Program-made: the position numbers and the translations under genes
From: Lonicera japonica
Taxonomy: Eukaryota; Streptophyta; Magnoliopsida; Dipsacales; Caprifoliaceae
Direction: 5' to 3'
DNA: 64,000 nucleotides
Assembly: GCA_021464415.1 (NCBI GenBank)
Contig: CM038465.1
Span: forward strand, 83,796,919 to 83,860,918
Part shown: positions 35,621 through 48,066 of the stretch, piece by piece
Layout of the letters: each line of letters opens with the position of its first letter
Numbering within the stretch: the stretch's first letter is position 1
The notes under the pieces: model-generated
What the model was told of the DNA's origin: nothing
The model's database searches: none
What the model saw: only the letters and a program-made list of their open reading frames with translations

Positions 35621-36189
35621 TTGTTACCTTTTTTTAGGGACAATCCTATTACAACGACTCCCATCTTCAGGGGGACAGCACGAGTGAAGACGGTGGTTGT
35701 GGTTTCGATAATTCGGTAATTGATGTTTTGTATGAACAAGTACCTAATTATTTTAACACACAGTCTGGGAAAACAAATGAGTTAAATATTGAAGATACTT
35801 GTGTTGGTAATGGTGAACAACCAGGGCTAGTGTTATCCCAAAATTGACCACCGATGGACCAGAGATGTGTGAAAAACAGTATAAAGGTCTTGTTTATTCT
35901 AAGAAAAATCCAGAACAAGGAAGGAAAGAAACCATCCCTCAGCAACCCCAAGAATCCAACCTGGAGGTGGATCATGATACTCAAGATGACTCTTCTGAGA
36001 TACCTGAAGGTAGTTCTCAAGATAATACCAAGTCAACAACTCAGACTGATCAACTTGATCTTCCTATTTCTCTTAGGAAAGGAGTCAGAGCGTGTATGAA
36101 ATCTCTTAAATACCCTATTTCGAACTTTTCGTCGTATAAAAATATCTCACCCTCCTATTCTGCATTTATTTCTCTAGTGTCGAATATGG

Positions 36190-37705
36190 TTATTCCTAAC
36201 AGTGTTTAGGAGGCTCTAAATGTTCCGGAGTGGAGAGAAGTGGTATATGAGGAGATGAGAGCACTGGAGAAAAATGCTACGTGGGAGAAAGTAATGCTTC
36301 CAGAAGGAAAGACAGTTGTCGGTTGTAAATGGGTATTCACAGTGAAGTATAACTCAGATGGGTCAGTGGAACGGTACAAGGCTCGCCTGGTCGCTAAAGG
36401 CTTCACTCAAATGTATGGAGTGGACTACTTCGAAACCTTTTCTCTAGTGGCAAAATTAAATACAGTTTGGGTTCTCTTATCTGTTGCAGCTAATCTGGAT
36501 TGGCCTTTGAATTAGTTGGATCTGAAGAATGCCTTCTTGAATGGAGACTTAGAAGAGGAGGTCTATATGGAACCTCCACCTGGTTTTACTGAGGAATTTG
36601 GGACCAAAATTTGCAAGCTAAAGAGGTCTTTGTATGGCCTTAAACAGTCCCGAGGGCGTGGTTCGAAAGGTTAACGAAGTTCCTCAAGGGCAGTTTGATC
36701 ATACTCTATTCACAAAGATGTCCACAAGAAATGAGATATCTGTTCTCATAGTTTATGTGGATGATATGATTTTGACCGGGAATGATCTTGAAGAAATGAG
36801 TCGACTGAAGCAAAATCTCGCCAAAGAATTTGAGATTAAAGATCTTGGCGACCTATGGTACTTTCTTAGAATAGAGGTGGCTCGTTCAAAAAATGGTATT
36901 GTAGTCTCACAACGGAAGTATATATTGGATCTGCTGGCAGAAACTGGGATGAGTGGATGTAAGCCATCAGATACTCCCATAGAACTGGGTACCAAGCTAG
37001 GAGATGTTAAAAACGATGTTCTAACCGAAACAGGGAGATACCAAAGAATGGTTGGGAAACTAATCTACTTGTCTCATACACGCCCTGACATCGCTTTCGC
37101 TGTGAGCATGGTTAGTTAGTTCATGCACTCACCATGTGAAGGGCATCTAGAGGCTGTGCACCGTATTCTTCGTTACCTCAAAGGCTCCCCAGGAAAAGGT
37201 TTGTTCTTCAGGAAGAACGATAAAAGAGGGATAGAAGTGTATACAGATACTGATTGGGCTGGATCGGTTACTAATAGACGGTCCACGTCGGGCTATTGTA
37301 CGTTTCTGTGGGGCAACTTGGTGGAGGAGCAAGAAGCAAAGTGTTGTCACTAGGAGCAGTGCAGAAGCTGAATTCAGATCAATGGCTTAAGGAGTATGTG
37401 AGGTTCTTTGGCTACAAAGGGTCTTAGAAGAACTTAGAAGGCCAATAAGTCTCCCAATGAAGTTATACTGCGATAACAAGGCTGCTATAAGTATTGTCCA
37501 CAATCCGGTCTGACACGATCGGACGAAACATGTTGAGATTGATAGGCCCTTCATAAAAGAAAAGCTAGAAGGTGGAATAATACGTACTCCGTTTGTTCCG
37601 TCTAATCAACAAGTTGCAGATATTTTGACCAAAGGCCTGTTAAGACAACCGTTTGAATTTCAAGTAAGCAAGTTGGGCATGACAGATATCTTCGCACCAA
37701 CTTGA
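36190..37705 (+). pseudogene. Copia reverse transcriptase-RNase H remnant
   Basis: RT copies element RNA and RNase H removes it. Blocks in order are [83 protein letters not shown] (about 36756, catalytic Asp-Asp intact), YLSHTRPDIAFAVS, then RNase H with DTDWAGS, SSAEAEFRSMA, YCDNKAA and ADILTKGL. Defects: a stop after WPLN at about 36513, a one-base slip after LKQS near 36648 with some codons missing before QFDHTLF, a stop at about 37117, and frame changes at about 37325. The protein is dead despite well-preserved motifs. Confidence 0.93.
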
Positions 37706-37715
37706 GGGCGAGTAT

Positions 37716-37895
37716 TGATAATTTAGTATTTATTTTATTTATTTATGTTATTTCCTATTTAGAGAGTTTGTGGGTTGTATCCTACCTTAAGGTGTATTTT
37801 AAGTAAGCTAGGATTCTAGTTCTCCTCCTATATAAGTTGCTTGTATTTAGTCTTAATTGATATGGAATAATATTATCATTCTCTCTAAATTATCA
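37716..37895 (+). repeat. 3' LTR of the Copia element
   Basis: Same 180-bp length and termini as the 5' LTR. The differences I counted are spread evenly. Confidence 0.95.
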
Positions 37896-40039
37896 GCTTC
37901 CGATAATTCTCGCCAAAATGAAACACGCAAGGTGTATAAAACATAGCAATATTTTCAAGTGTCAAGAAGGATGGCAGTATCAAGTTACTGTTATATATAT
38001 ATACACGAATAACGAATGACCATCATATGAGGTGGGGTTTCTTTCATATATATATCACGAGGAGCTATTAAAATTCAGGAGAATGAGATTGTATGAAACA
38101 AGCGCTCCAAAAGAAAATGTGAAGCAGATTGAAAGATTGAGGAGAAGAAAGAAGAAAAACAGTGTGTTGTCTGTGGACCATGCATGTTTGTATCTGTGCC
38201 GTGCCTTTTAATTTGTTAGTACTGTACTGTATATATAGTCATTGCTGCATATATTGCTTAAAATTAAGCATGATACCAGCTAGTAGCTGTTTGAAAGGGT
38301 ACGGTGGCAGGCTTTATAAGTTACAACATTGGACAGATTTAGGTGTACTAGGTCAAATTAAATGAAGAATTTTTTAGTTTTTGAAGCCTGCAAATAACAC
38401 TAAAAATACAAATGACCAAATTGTTGTTACCCTGTATTTCAGTTTCTGCGAAGTTTAATCTGCCTGATTGTGAACATGCTGCCACACAAGCTGACCTTCA
38501 GCAGGATCAAGAAGGATGAGGCAGAGCAGGCTGCATATTCCTTGCCTAACAGAACCGCAACACACCATGCATCCATGGAAAACTAATCACCAAACACTAG
38601 CCCGGTAGCCCTTACATCAGTTTGCATTCTTTAATTTAATTATAAACTTCAGTAACAAGTACTGTAACCTATTACTGGCTATTAGTATTAAGCTTGAGCT
38701 CCCACAAATCCCTTGCTACGTCCAGTTAAACCTAATCTTTCCTCTCGAGGAGATTTCTCCGTTGGTTTTAGTAAGAAGAAAAAGGGGGAAAAAAGAAAAA
38801 AGAAGGGATTTGTTGTTACCCTGTATAACGTGGGCTCTTCTCTTTTAGCCAGTCCTCACGTCCTTACTTTTAGTTCCAAATTAAATTGAGAGTCGTTTGA
38901 TCTTATATAAAAACATAGTTTTAGTCCATATAGCATTTTCTTGTTCATCATGTCCAAGTTCATGAAAGGACATTAATTTTGGGCAATCTCGTGAGATTTA
39001 ACGGCAGTTGGTTGATTTGATTGATACTTTCCAGATTGTAACTAATATTTCTTTTTTTCAGACATTGAAGCACGCTCAGACTCAGCAGCAAGCGCTTGCG
39101 CTAAAACTTATCAATTAATAGAAAAAAGGAGGAAGAGCATCGTTATGACTTGTATTTGGTGTCAAAATTTAAGAATGCGTATGGAATTTTCAGCACGAAC
39201 AAGATGATAAACTAAACGTTGATATGCATAGTTAATTAGTACGCACGTGCCTAGATGCAAAGCTCAAAGACAATAAGGACAAGCGCTAATGGGTTTCCAG
39301 GGAGGATCAGATGGGCACAACTATTTGTTTAATTACTTATGAATAGGGGAAGGTGGGTCTACTCAAATTAAATTAATTAATTAATTAAGAGGAGGCCAAC
39401 TTTTGTCTCTTTATACGGATCCCTCCTTTGGAATCCTATTACTTGTCCTTTATGATTTGTTTCCCACCCTTTCTTCTCATCATATATATATACACATCCC
39501 CTTTTTCTTATTTTTAGTGCAACACTTAAGTGTTCTGAACTAGTTTGCGCGCACTTTAGACAAGAAAAGTAAATTAAGGCATGCAGTCCTCTCCACTCCT
39601 CATGGGCGGTTTTACAAATTTGGAAACTCCGAAAGATTGTTTATTCCCGCTTCACCCGGTCAATAGCTAGGACAAACAGAAATCAACTGATTTTAATTAT
39701 GTGTAACTTTTGGATGCATACAAGTACTAGCATTTTGATTCAATTTTTGTTGCTTTCAATAGAATTATAATCCATATTATATTATTAATTAATTATAATT
39801 AATATGATGGGATGGGATGGACCATGGTCTTTGATTGAGCAATTTTCTTCTTCTCCTTTTTGTCTGCTACCCACCTTCCCCTCATCGTGTATATCATCAG
39901 CTCCCTTAGCTAGCTTATATCCAACATGATCCTACACTACACTACACTACACACATACATAATACATATAATCAGCTAATAAGCATAATTATATAGGTGT
40001 CATTAAAACCAGAAGAAGACTAGCTAGCTTGCCAAAATC
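37896..40039. other. Upstream region of the IDD gene
   Basis: No ORF or repeat of interest. It must contain the promoter and 5' UTR of the gene at 40040. A (TA)-rich CATATATATATACAC at about 39480 and several TAGCTAG repeats are present, but no transcription start can be fixed from sequence alone. Confidence 0.4.
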
Positions 40040-42362
40040 ATGTCCAACTTTATTCAAGAATTTGAAGAAGAGGACATTGAGCAGTTTGATGGAGACCACG
40101 ATACTAGTTATATTAATCCAACTGTGACTGCCTCAAAGAAGAAAAGAAATCTCCCGGGGAATCCTGGTACGTATGCATGGAAAAGAAATGCTAAATACCT
40201 TTTTTTTTAAGTTTTTTCTTTTGGAAATTAATAATTCTTGCACGCCATGTTGAATGGGTGAAATGAAAAATGGTAAAGACCCGGAAGCAGAAGTAGTGGC
40301 TTTGTCGCCAAGGACACTAATGGCAACCAACAGGTACATATGTGAGGTATGTCACAAGGGATTTCAGAGGGATCAGAACCTTCAGCTGCACAGGAGAGGA
40401 CACAATCTGCCTTGGAAGCTGAAGCAGAGGAATCCACAAGAAGCGAAGGATGTGAAGAAGAGGGTTTACGTGTGCCCCGAGTCCAACTGCGTACACAATG
40501 ACCCCAGCAGGGCACTGGGGGACTTAACTGGCATAAAGAAGCACTTCTGCAGGAAGCACGGTGAGAAGAAATGGAAGTGCGACAAGTGCTCCAAGCGTTA
40601 TGCCGTCCAGTCTGACTGGAAGGCCCACTCCAAGATCTGCGGCACTCGCGAATACCGCTGTGATTGCGGCACCATTTTCTCCAGGTCCAAGCCCCACCCC
40701 AATCATTTATTCATTGTTACTAGCTACCTGCCTACCTACTCCTACTTCTTTCTTTCTTTCTTCCCACCTTAAGGCCTCGTTTGGTTCACGGAAAGGAAAT
40801 CAATTCCCTTATCTTTCCCATGGAGGTGGGAAAGTAAATTTTCCGTCAAATTTCCTTTCTTGTGTTTGGTAAACCATGGATAGTATTTAGGAAAGAGTAT
40901 TTTTGTCTAAAATTTGTGTAATAAATGCTTGGAAATCACATGGGAAAATCAATCCCATGTGTTTTGGGAGGAATGGTTTTACCCCCTACTTTCCCCTCTC
41001 TCGGGAAAGTGTTTCCGGAATTTGTGCTTACCAAACAAAGGAAATGAACGACTTTCCTTTCCCGAGTACTAAAATCCGTGAACCAAACGAGGCCTAATTT
41101 CTGCAACTACCCTTTTAACTTGATATGTACTGCTACCATATTTTTGCAGCTTGTTTAAGTTAGTGCCTTAAGATGTATACGGAAACCACATAAAACCATT
41201 TTAATTAAGACTCCCAACGTGAAACATAATATAATTAATTAGTGTACGCAATAAAAAATTTGTCATCAGTGAGATCAGTCATTACAATCTTTTTTTTTAG
41301 GAAAAAACTCAATTCTTTTTTAATGTCTGCAATTTTGTCAGCAGTGATCAGTACTCGCTCTCGAGCTTTTACATAAATATTAATGTGATTGTTTGTTTCA
41401 ATTTGGAGTGCAGGAAAGATAGTTTTGTGACACACAGAGCCTTTTGCGATGCATTGACAGAGGAGAACTACAAAATGAACCAAAAGCCCCTTGCTGCAAC
41501 TGGAGGAGGAGGAACATCAATGTTGCACAGCCAAGGTCAAGCAAATCAAGACCTTTTCTCTGACTCCGGCCTCATGAATCTATCAGTTAATTCTCATCAG
41601 TACTCACAAGGGGTCATGTTGAAATCTTCTTCTCCTTCTTCTCTGTCTTCCAATTTCTTCAATCCAAGATCCTTAACCGCATGCCCGCGAAGCTGCTTTA
41701 GCTCTTCCATCGTCAACGACTTTGCCTCCTCGGCCTATGCCTCAGCGACTGCCTTGTTGCAGAAGGCCTCAGAAATGAGTTCAAAGATCAGCGATGACAA
41801 CTCCTCCATTGCCCCAATCCTCCTCAGAGGTTTCACTGGCTATTCCAGTAATAACAACAACTTGACCACCACCACTACTACAGTTCAAGAATTTTCTTCT
41901 TCCTGTAAAGTGTCTGCAACTACTACTAACAATAATATTAGTAGTGGTGTATTATCCTATGTAGGAGAAGTAGGAGGAGCAGGACGAAACCAACAAATGT
42001 TTGATTTTGACAAGAATTTGGAAGAGGCCGTCAGAGATGATCAAAGAGCTGGTTGCCCTCATCAGGATCAAGAATATTATTATGGTGGTAGTTTATATGA
42101 TGATTCGTCTCTTTTGATGCATTCTTCCTCAAAGACAAACAATACCGCACAAGTATTCAGAGGAGGAGGTGAAAAAATGACAGTTGATTTCTTGGGAGTA
42201 GAACCTGCTCACTCAAACTTTGGGAAGAAGAGAAGCTACGATGGCAACAATGTAATGGGGCTGCCGCCTTACTCGAATGCGCAAGCTCAGCAGCAGCAGC
42301 ATCATCATAATAATAATAATAATAATACTAGCCTATATAACAACCTCCATTCGGAGTGGTAA
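40040..42362 (+). CDS. INDETERMINATE-DOMAIN (IDD) C2H2 zinc-finger transcription factor
   Basis: Plant-specific nuclear DNA-binding regulator; family members act in development and hormone signalling, often with SCR/SHR or DELLA proteins. The gene has three exons: 40040-40166, 40279-40684 and 41414-42362, with GT-AG introns of 112 and 729 bp; joining keeps frame and gives 493 residues. Residues 33-36 are a basic KKKR before the ID domain. Fingers: C64/C67/H80/H84, C108/C113/H131/H136, a CCHC finger C143/C146/H159/C163 and a last one C170/C172/H185/C189. The last finger is split by intron 2 at Arg178. The C-terminal family motifs are [12 protein letters not shown] (about 288-299) and TVDFLG (434-439). 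The tail is Ser-, Asn-, Gln- and His-rich. No lesion is seen. The paralogue within the family cannot be assigned. Confidence 0.93.
40773..41094. mobile_element. Tourist-like MITE in intron 2 of the IDD gene
   Basis: Terminal inverted repeat GGCCTCGTTTGGTTCACGGA at the left is matched at the right by TCCGTGAACCAAACGAGGCC, 20 bp perfect. TAA flanks both sides (40770-40772, 41095-41097). Length is 322 bp. The interior is also largely self-complementary with GGAAAG/CTTTCC blocks, so it could form a long hairpin in the pre-mRNA. The splice sites are outside it. Confidence 0.95.
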
Positions 42363-43083
42363 CAAAGGCACATCACCCTTATCATCAATTGATTTGATTA
42401 ACTTAATCCGCACGTGCTAGCTCTTGTCATGTTTAATTTGAATCTTAGCTGGTAGACTAGCTAGGATGATCCTTTTGCGATAAATTCTTTACATGTTTTT
42501 CTAGGGAGAGAATCAAACTTAATTTCTCATGCCCCGTCTCTCTTTTGTTTTGTGGACGGTTGTCTCTGTACTACTTCACTGATGTGGTGGATTTATCGGT
42601 TATGTCCGTAAAATTAATTGGCTCTCAGGAGTAGTTGGCACATGAAATTAACCATGTTCTGAATTTGTTTTATTTACTTGAAATGAATGACATGATTAAC
42701 AATAATATAATTAGGGTTTTCTGATTAATATTGATCCGTGAATGATACACTCAGACTATGCCTTAAGAGTTCACAATAGAAGAAACTTAGTTATGCAACT
42801 GGAATAGTGTATCCCAATGTTTGGAAATTTGTTTGAGGACTAAAGACTAAATAGTAGGAAATTAATCACTTGAAACACCTTTTTCTACGTAAACTGTAAT
42901 TACTTTTTCTAAAAATCATAATATTATATCCGGTGAATCGTAACACAAAGGGAATTTATGTCTAATCAGGCACTATAACATTTAATGAGAACTGCACCCC
43001 ATAAGGAAATGTCATTAGACTTGGTTCTTAAGAATTAGGAACGTATTACACAAGCACTTCTTCACAGTAATTTAATTTATAAT
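42363..43083. other. 3' flank of the IDD gene
   Basis: No gene recognised. T-rich and AATAA-type sequences make a polyadenylation site plausible, but none is singled out. Confidence 0.4.
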
Positions 43084-43244
43084 CAAACCTCTTGGCTTGG
43101 TGGTACAAGACTGCTACTGGGACAACTTTGGGTCGACTTGGAGCTCCCAAAGTTGAACCCTAGCGTCACGAGCGGAGATTAGTCGAGGTATGTGAAAGCT
43201 GGCCCCGAACACTCCGTGAAGAACCAAAAAAAAAAAGACAACAC
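43084..43244 (+). mobile_element. tRNA-derived SINE with A-tail and target duplications
   Basis: A box A-like GGCTTGGTGGTA is at about 43093-43104 and a box B-like AGTTGAACCCT at about 43151-43161. An A-run follows at 43225-43236. Near-identical 13-mers TTTAATTTATAAT (43071-43083) and TTTAATTTATTAT (43245-43257) flank it, with one mismatch. This is the structure of a pol III SINE mobilised by a LINE. The body between box B and tail is unrelated to tRNA. It is not a functional tRNA gene. Confidence 0.75.
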
Positions 43245-43257
43245 TTTAATTTATTAT

Positions 43258-43604
43258 GATTTTCTTCGTCCTTATTATTATGATTTTTTATAGTGCAACA
43301 TTAAGCATAATGACGTGACCACAAAAAAAATAATTCCAAGGTCCAAAATACTTGATATTGATTTAAGGGTTACAATTTTGTTTCCACTTAATTTGTTTTT
43401 CTTTTCTCTTTAATTTATTCATACACATTATTTTTAAAAAATCACTCTCTTATTCTAAATCTCAATTTCTTCTATCCATCCCAAGTCCCATTGTATGATA
43501 CTTGACCATCTCTCTCATTAATTTTTTAATTTTTTTTATAAATCTTTTAACTTGAAAACCCGGAAAAGAATGCTCCTATAAATAAAAAATAGATGAAAGT
43601 TACA
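43258..43604. other. AT-rich intergenic DNA, nothing recognised
   Basis: No ORF or repeat structure that I can support. Confidence 0.4.
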
Positions 43605-44730
43605 AATGCCCACCCCTTGGACTATACGAAAGTCCTTCAAAAAGATGCAAAAATAAAATAAAAAAAAAAACAACAAAACTTAAAAAATGAACTAAGTTTA
43701 TAAAATAAAGTTGACTAACAAAAAAAGAAAAGGTAAAATGGCCGAAATAAAAGGCCCACGAAATACATAGAAATAAAATGCCTAGACAAAGAGACTAAAT
43801 ATGAAGCCACAAAGCTGCTGCAGGCTTGCGAACCGGAATGAGGCCTACCAGAACGCAAGGATGACATCTGAATCCAACTAAAAAGCCTACGGTTTTCTGT
43901 GCTTTTTAAAGGATTTGTCCTTTTCACGGGCAGGTTTTCTTCTATGTTGCCGTGAATCAAGGGCGGAGTGTTACGGGGCGTCCTTTGAAGACCTAAAGGA
44001 GGCTGCGTGATCGACGGGGCTTACCGATAGCCTAGTCGTGTTTGCTAAAACTTATTTGTATTCAACAACAAACATGCAACAACAGTAATTTTAAGGAGAG
44101 TTTGAGCATAAATTGAAATTACTTCATTACAAGAAACATGATTATATGAAAAGTTATTGCAATATGAAATAAAGTAAGAGCTTAAAAACAAAGTGCTAAA
44201 CAACGTGCACTAGTAGGCAACTCGGATGTGAGGCAGATGGTTTTATCCCCACATATAACTACTTAATGAAAATATCAAAGTTGTAGCAGTGCACGTTGGG
44301 TCTTACAAATTACAAGAAAACATTTACAAAGGAAATGCAATACAACTACAAAGGAAATTCCTAAATCTAATTACATGGAAACAATATTTACATATGAAAA
44401 ACCTCAGCACAATAATAAAACTAGATGATGCTTGATGACTTGACGATACTGGATCGCCTGTTGGGCCGTGCTGCGCTCGGGCGCGTGCACGTGCACGGTG
44501 TTGATGAAGTGTAGTTGGTCACGAGTGCTGTTGGGAGACACCCCGTGACACGGAGCCATGTAGGGGTCGGGGGAGCATGGGCCCACGTAGACTTTTTGCA
44601 AATTTTGTCCGAGTATATATGTGTTTTTGTGTGATAGGCAAAAGATCAGGAGTTGTTTGTGCAATTATAAAAGTTAAATGGATGAGGGGTATATATGTGC
44701 AACGAACTGTATAAGTTAGGGGTGGGGGTC
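43605..44730. mobile_element. Weak TIR-element candidate with CCCACCCCT ends
   Basis: The left end GCCCACCCCTTGGACTATAC and the minus-strand right end CCCCACCCCTAACTTATAC are similar over about 20 bp. No target duplication was found. The interior is non-coding, with a GC-rich patch at 44455-44560 containing the palindrome GTGCACGTGCAC. It could be a Mutator-like relic or coincidence. Confidence 0.35.
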
Positions 44731-45138
44731 GAATTCTGCAATTAAATACATGTATGATGTATAATTAGAAGGAAGGCAGTCTCTTTGTTATTTATTCTTC
44801 CTCCCCCTTTCCATCTTTGTTCTTCATTTGTTTTGACCATTTTTTCCACTTTGCACTTTGTTTTTTTTTTCTTCTGGCTCTTAGCCTCTTATGTCAGATT
44901 TCTTTCTTATAATCTTATACTTTAAAAAAAAAATTGAATATTAAGATTTAGGTGTTTTAATGTTGAGTTACTTCTTAAATTGTTAAATTTTTGTTGTGTT
45001 ATTAGTTTGGCCCATCCTAAATAAATTTTTTGGCTCCGCCACTGCCGTGAATGAATCTTTTCTTTGTTTACTTTTTTTATTAAACTCCTAAAATAATTAA
45101 TATATGAATAACTTTTATTTATGATTTTTTTACATTAT
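44731..45138. other. Intergenic DNA, nothing certain
   Basis: No gene. A phrase TTGGCTCCGCCACTGCCG at about 45030 resembles the end of unrelated transposons but has no partner. Confidence 0.35.
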
Positions 45139-45146
45139 TAAACTTA

Positions 45147-46732
45147 GGGTATTTTTAAATACACTCACAAAATCAGTCTTCTCACTCCAGTGTGAAAATA
45201 CTTTCTTCTCATCCCATCAGTTTTCTGAAAAAACATGCAATTCACCCCAGTGGTGGGTGAGTTTACTGAAATAATGCAATAACGATACAGTTTTGTCGCT
45301 AAAAATAAAAATGTTAAAGTAATATTAACTTTTGCATCAAAATAATACATAATAAAAAATTTCATCACTCTTAATAAATTTCATTAAAAATTACGTATAA
45401 GTCATATTACCTATGAAAAAAATATAAAATATTAATTATGATAAATACATTTTTAACGATAATATTTCACATAATCTATTACTATTCATTGTTTTCAAAT
45501 GATTATTATTCATATTTCAAACTTGTCTATAAATTTTATTTTTGTGAAATAAGTAAATATAAATTCTAATTCAATACATCAAAAACATTAAAAGACTACT
45601 ACAACACTTAACAATAATAAGTAAATTGATTCCGTACAAACCCTGACTAAATTGATTCGTACTCTTATAATTGAACTAATATCAAAGTACATAAAAATAA
45701 AGCTATCTATGCTGAGCTAAAACTACACGTACTATTAATAATAAAGGAGTCTCGAAAAAAAGGATGTTCTAGATACCTTAAAACTCAAAAGCTTTATTGA
45801 TATAGTTGTTGTGTGCATGAATTAATTTAACACTCAGCTTAACTATGTAGTAATTTAGTGAATGAAAATAAATCAATAAAAAGTTATATAGGAGACAGTA
45901 ATACTTGTGAACTTTAGTTACGTCGTTATAAATATAGAGAATGAAAACTATAACATGAGGATCTAAATGTAAATTCATCACAAATTCTTCATTCTAACGA
46001 CTTAAAACCACCTTCTTCTTTTTTTAAAAAAAAATGTTATCTTTCGAAAAAGGAAAAAAATGAATTGAAAAAATAAAATAGTTTTCATAAAAATAAATCA
46101 TTTATAAAAATATTTTGTTACTTTCGATTTCTATAATATTTAATTTTTTGGAGACTCAAAAAAATGATTTCCTTGCAACATATTAAAATGATAGAGATTT
46201 TCTCACTAAACTATTTATTTTTTCAATATTTTTTTATGAGTAATTTTAAGAATTTAAATATTAAAATAATAAGAGTACAACATACAATACACATTTTTTT
46301 TAATGACATATTAGGCATATGTTAATACTATCTTTCTTTAACTTTGATATTGGATAACTTAACATGAGTTTTATTGAGCTCTGCATGCATGCACAAATGA
46401 AAAGATTGAATAAATTAAAAAAATATCATTGAAAACGTTATTGTACATGCCGGTGTAAGTGAAAATAAAAGTCTAACACTCTATATAAAAGTATGAGGAT
46501 ACTTATTATAAATTTACATTTAAGATGTATGTAATTAAGAGAAAATAATAGATGCTTGTTTGTTAGAAAAATTAAAGTGGGTGAAAAGACAAACTAGTGG
46601 CCATTTTTTTAAAGTACAGAAAGTGTGGTGAAAATAAAGGGTTTTACGCTATTTTTTAGGTTAAGATTAACGAAATTTTGACTTTTTGTGAGGTGAGAAG
46701 ACAAATTATGTGGGTGAATTTAAGAACACCCC
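45147..46732. mobile_element. TIR element with TAAACTTA duplication (1586 bp)
   Basis: The left end GGGTATTTTTAAATACACTCACA is matched by the minus-strand right end GGGGTGTTCTTAAATTCACCCACA. Both go on to GTCTTCTCAC within about 15 bp. Identical 8-bp TAAACTTA flanks it at 45139-45146 and 46733-46740; one more base would give a 9-bp Mutator-type duplication with a mismatch, so hAT- and Mutator-like classes are both open. The interior is AT-rich and non-coding. Confidence 0.75.
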
Positions 46733-46740
46733 TAAACTTA

Positions 46741-48066
46741 TAACCAATGAAAAGCTAGATTGCTGATTAATTTTTCTTTTAAAACAAATAAAAAATAATT
46801 CGGTGTGAATTTTATTTAGTCAGCTAACGGGTTGATTCATGTCAGTTTTGTGTTGTTTATTAATAAATGGATGTCTTATTTGCCTCCAACCGAACAAGGC
46901 TCAATAAGATATCGGATGATAATTTTTGAATTCCTATATGACTTTTTATTATCGAGTAACACAACATGATCCATTAAGCAAAAAAATTTTGTAATTTTTT
47001 TAGCGTCTAGCTAAATTTTCACTATAAATAAGATAAATGAACAACTATAATTACTTAAAACGTAGAATCAAATATTTAATAAACTTTATTTCTATGTATA
47101 AATGGGTGTTAAAGTTGAATCCTGTAATTGATTTGTTATCATTTTGTGTTAAATGGGTAAACCCAAGAACCATACGAATTCTTTAAGGGTTCACTCATCT
47201 AAAGGCTCAAAGTTAGTATTGGTTAGCTATTGTACATTTTATTTTTTTCCTTTTTTAATTAGAAAATTCACATCAACTTTCCTTATTTGTTAGCATCTTT
47301 TTTTCCCTTATAGCACAAACTTGGTGTGCATTTTTTAGTATTCAAACTTAATTTTTTAATTTATATAGTTTTTTTGAAAGAGGCCCTATATAGTAGGAAA
47401 AAAAAACTTATACACCATATTTTTTAGTGCTTCATTTGTTGAGTGTATACCATGTGAAGAATTGAGTCAAAACAAAGTTTGGATGAGATTTCTAGTTATT
47501 TAGATATGAATGATGTTATACTGTTGTCAATTCACACACACGATGAGATTGAAAAAAATGAAATATTTTTATTAATCTTACTAGTTCGAGAACTTTGATG
47601 TTGCATGTAAGTGTTTTGATATATTTGTTGAGTTATTTGCATTAATAAATACAGAGGAATAAGTTTTAAAAAGAACCATTGCGTTCGAATTTTGTTGCTA
47701 TAATCCCTACAAACCATCATGAGACTTAACTCATCATCTTAGGAGAATATTGGGGTTAACAAAAGAATGTCTTTTTTTTTTACTTTACTCGATGGCTAAC
47801 AAAATACAAGTTGATTGAAAATTTGATGGGCCAAGAAATTAGTATATTATAATTATTTAATTTATATTTTGGAGAGCATATATTATTATAATTATTGTGT
47901 TTTTAGTATTTTTCATGTGCTTAAAATTAAATTGAGAAATTCGACTTTTGAACAGTGCTATTCAGAATTGAAAAGAAGAAGATATTAATAAATTAGAAAT
48001 TAGGTAGAAGGTCTTATTACACATTGATTTTTACCAAAACTCCAATGAATAATATTTTTTTGAATG
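46741..48066. other. AT-rich intergenic DNA, no gene
   Basis: At 46810-46850 and 47100-47165 phrases such as CTAACGGGTTGATTCATGTC and TTAAATGGGTAAACCC hint at an old hAT relic, but neither termini nor duplications were found. Confidence 0.35.

Larger units (their letters stand above)
32470..37895 (+). mobile_element. Ty1/copia LTR retrotransposon, near full length but inactive (5426 bp)
   Basis: Two 180-bp LTRs flank a primer-binding site, gag, protease, integrase, reverse transcriptase and RNase H in the standard copia order, then a polypurine tract (CTTGAGGGCGAG, 37702-37713). I count 8 differences between the LTRs (about 4.4%). No matching 5-bp target duplication is visible (TCTAT on the left, GCTTC on the right). 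Coding regions have many stops and frameshifts, and integrase carries a tandem duplication. Confidence 0.95.
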
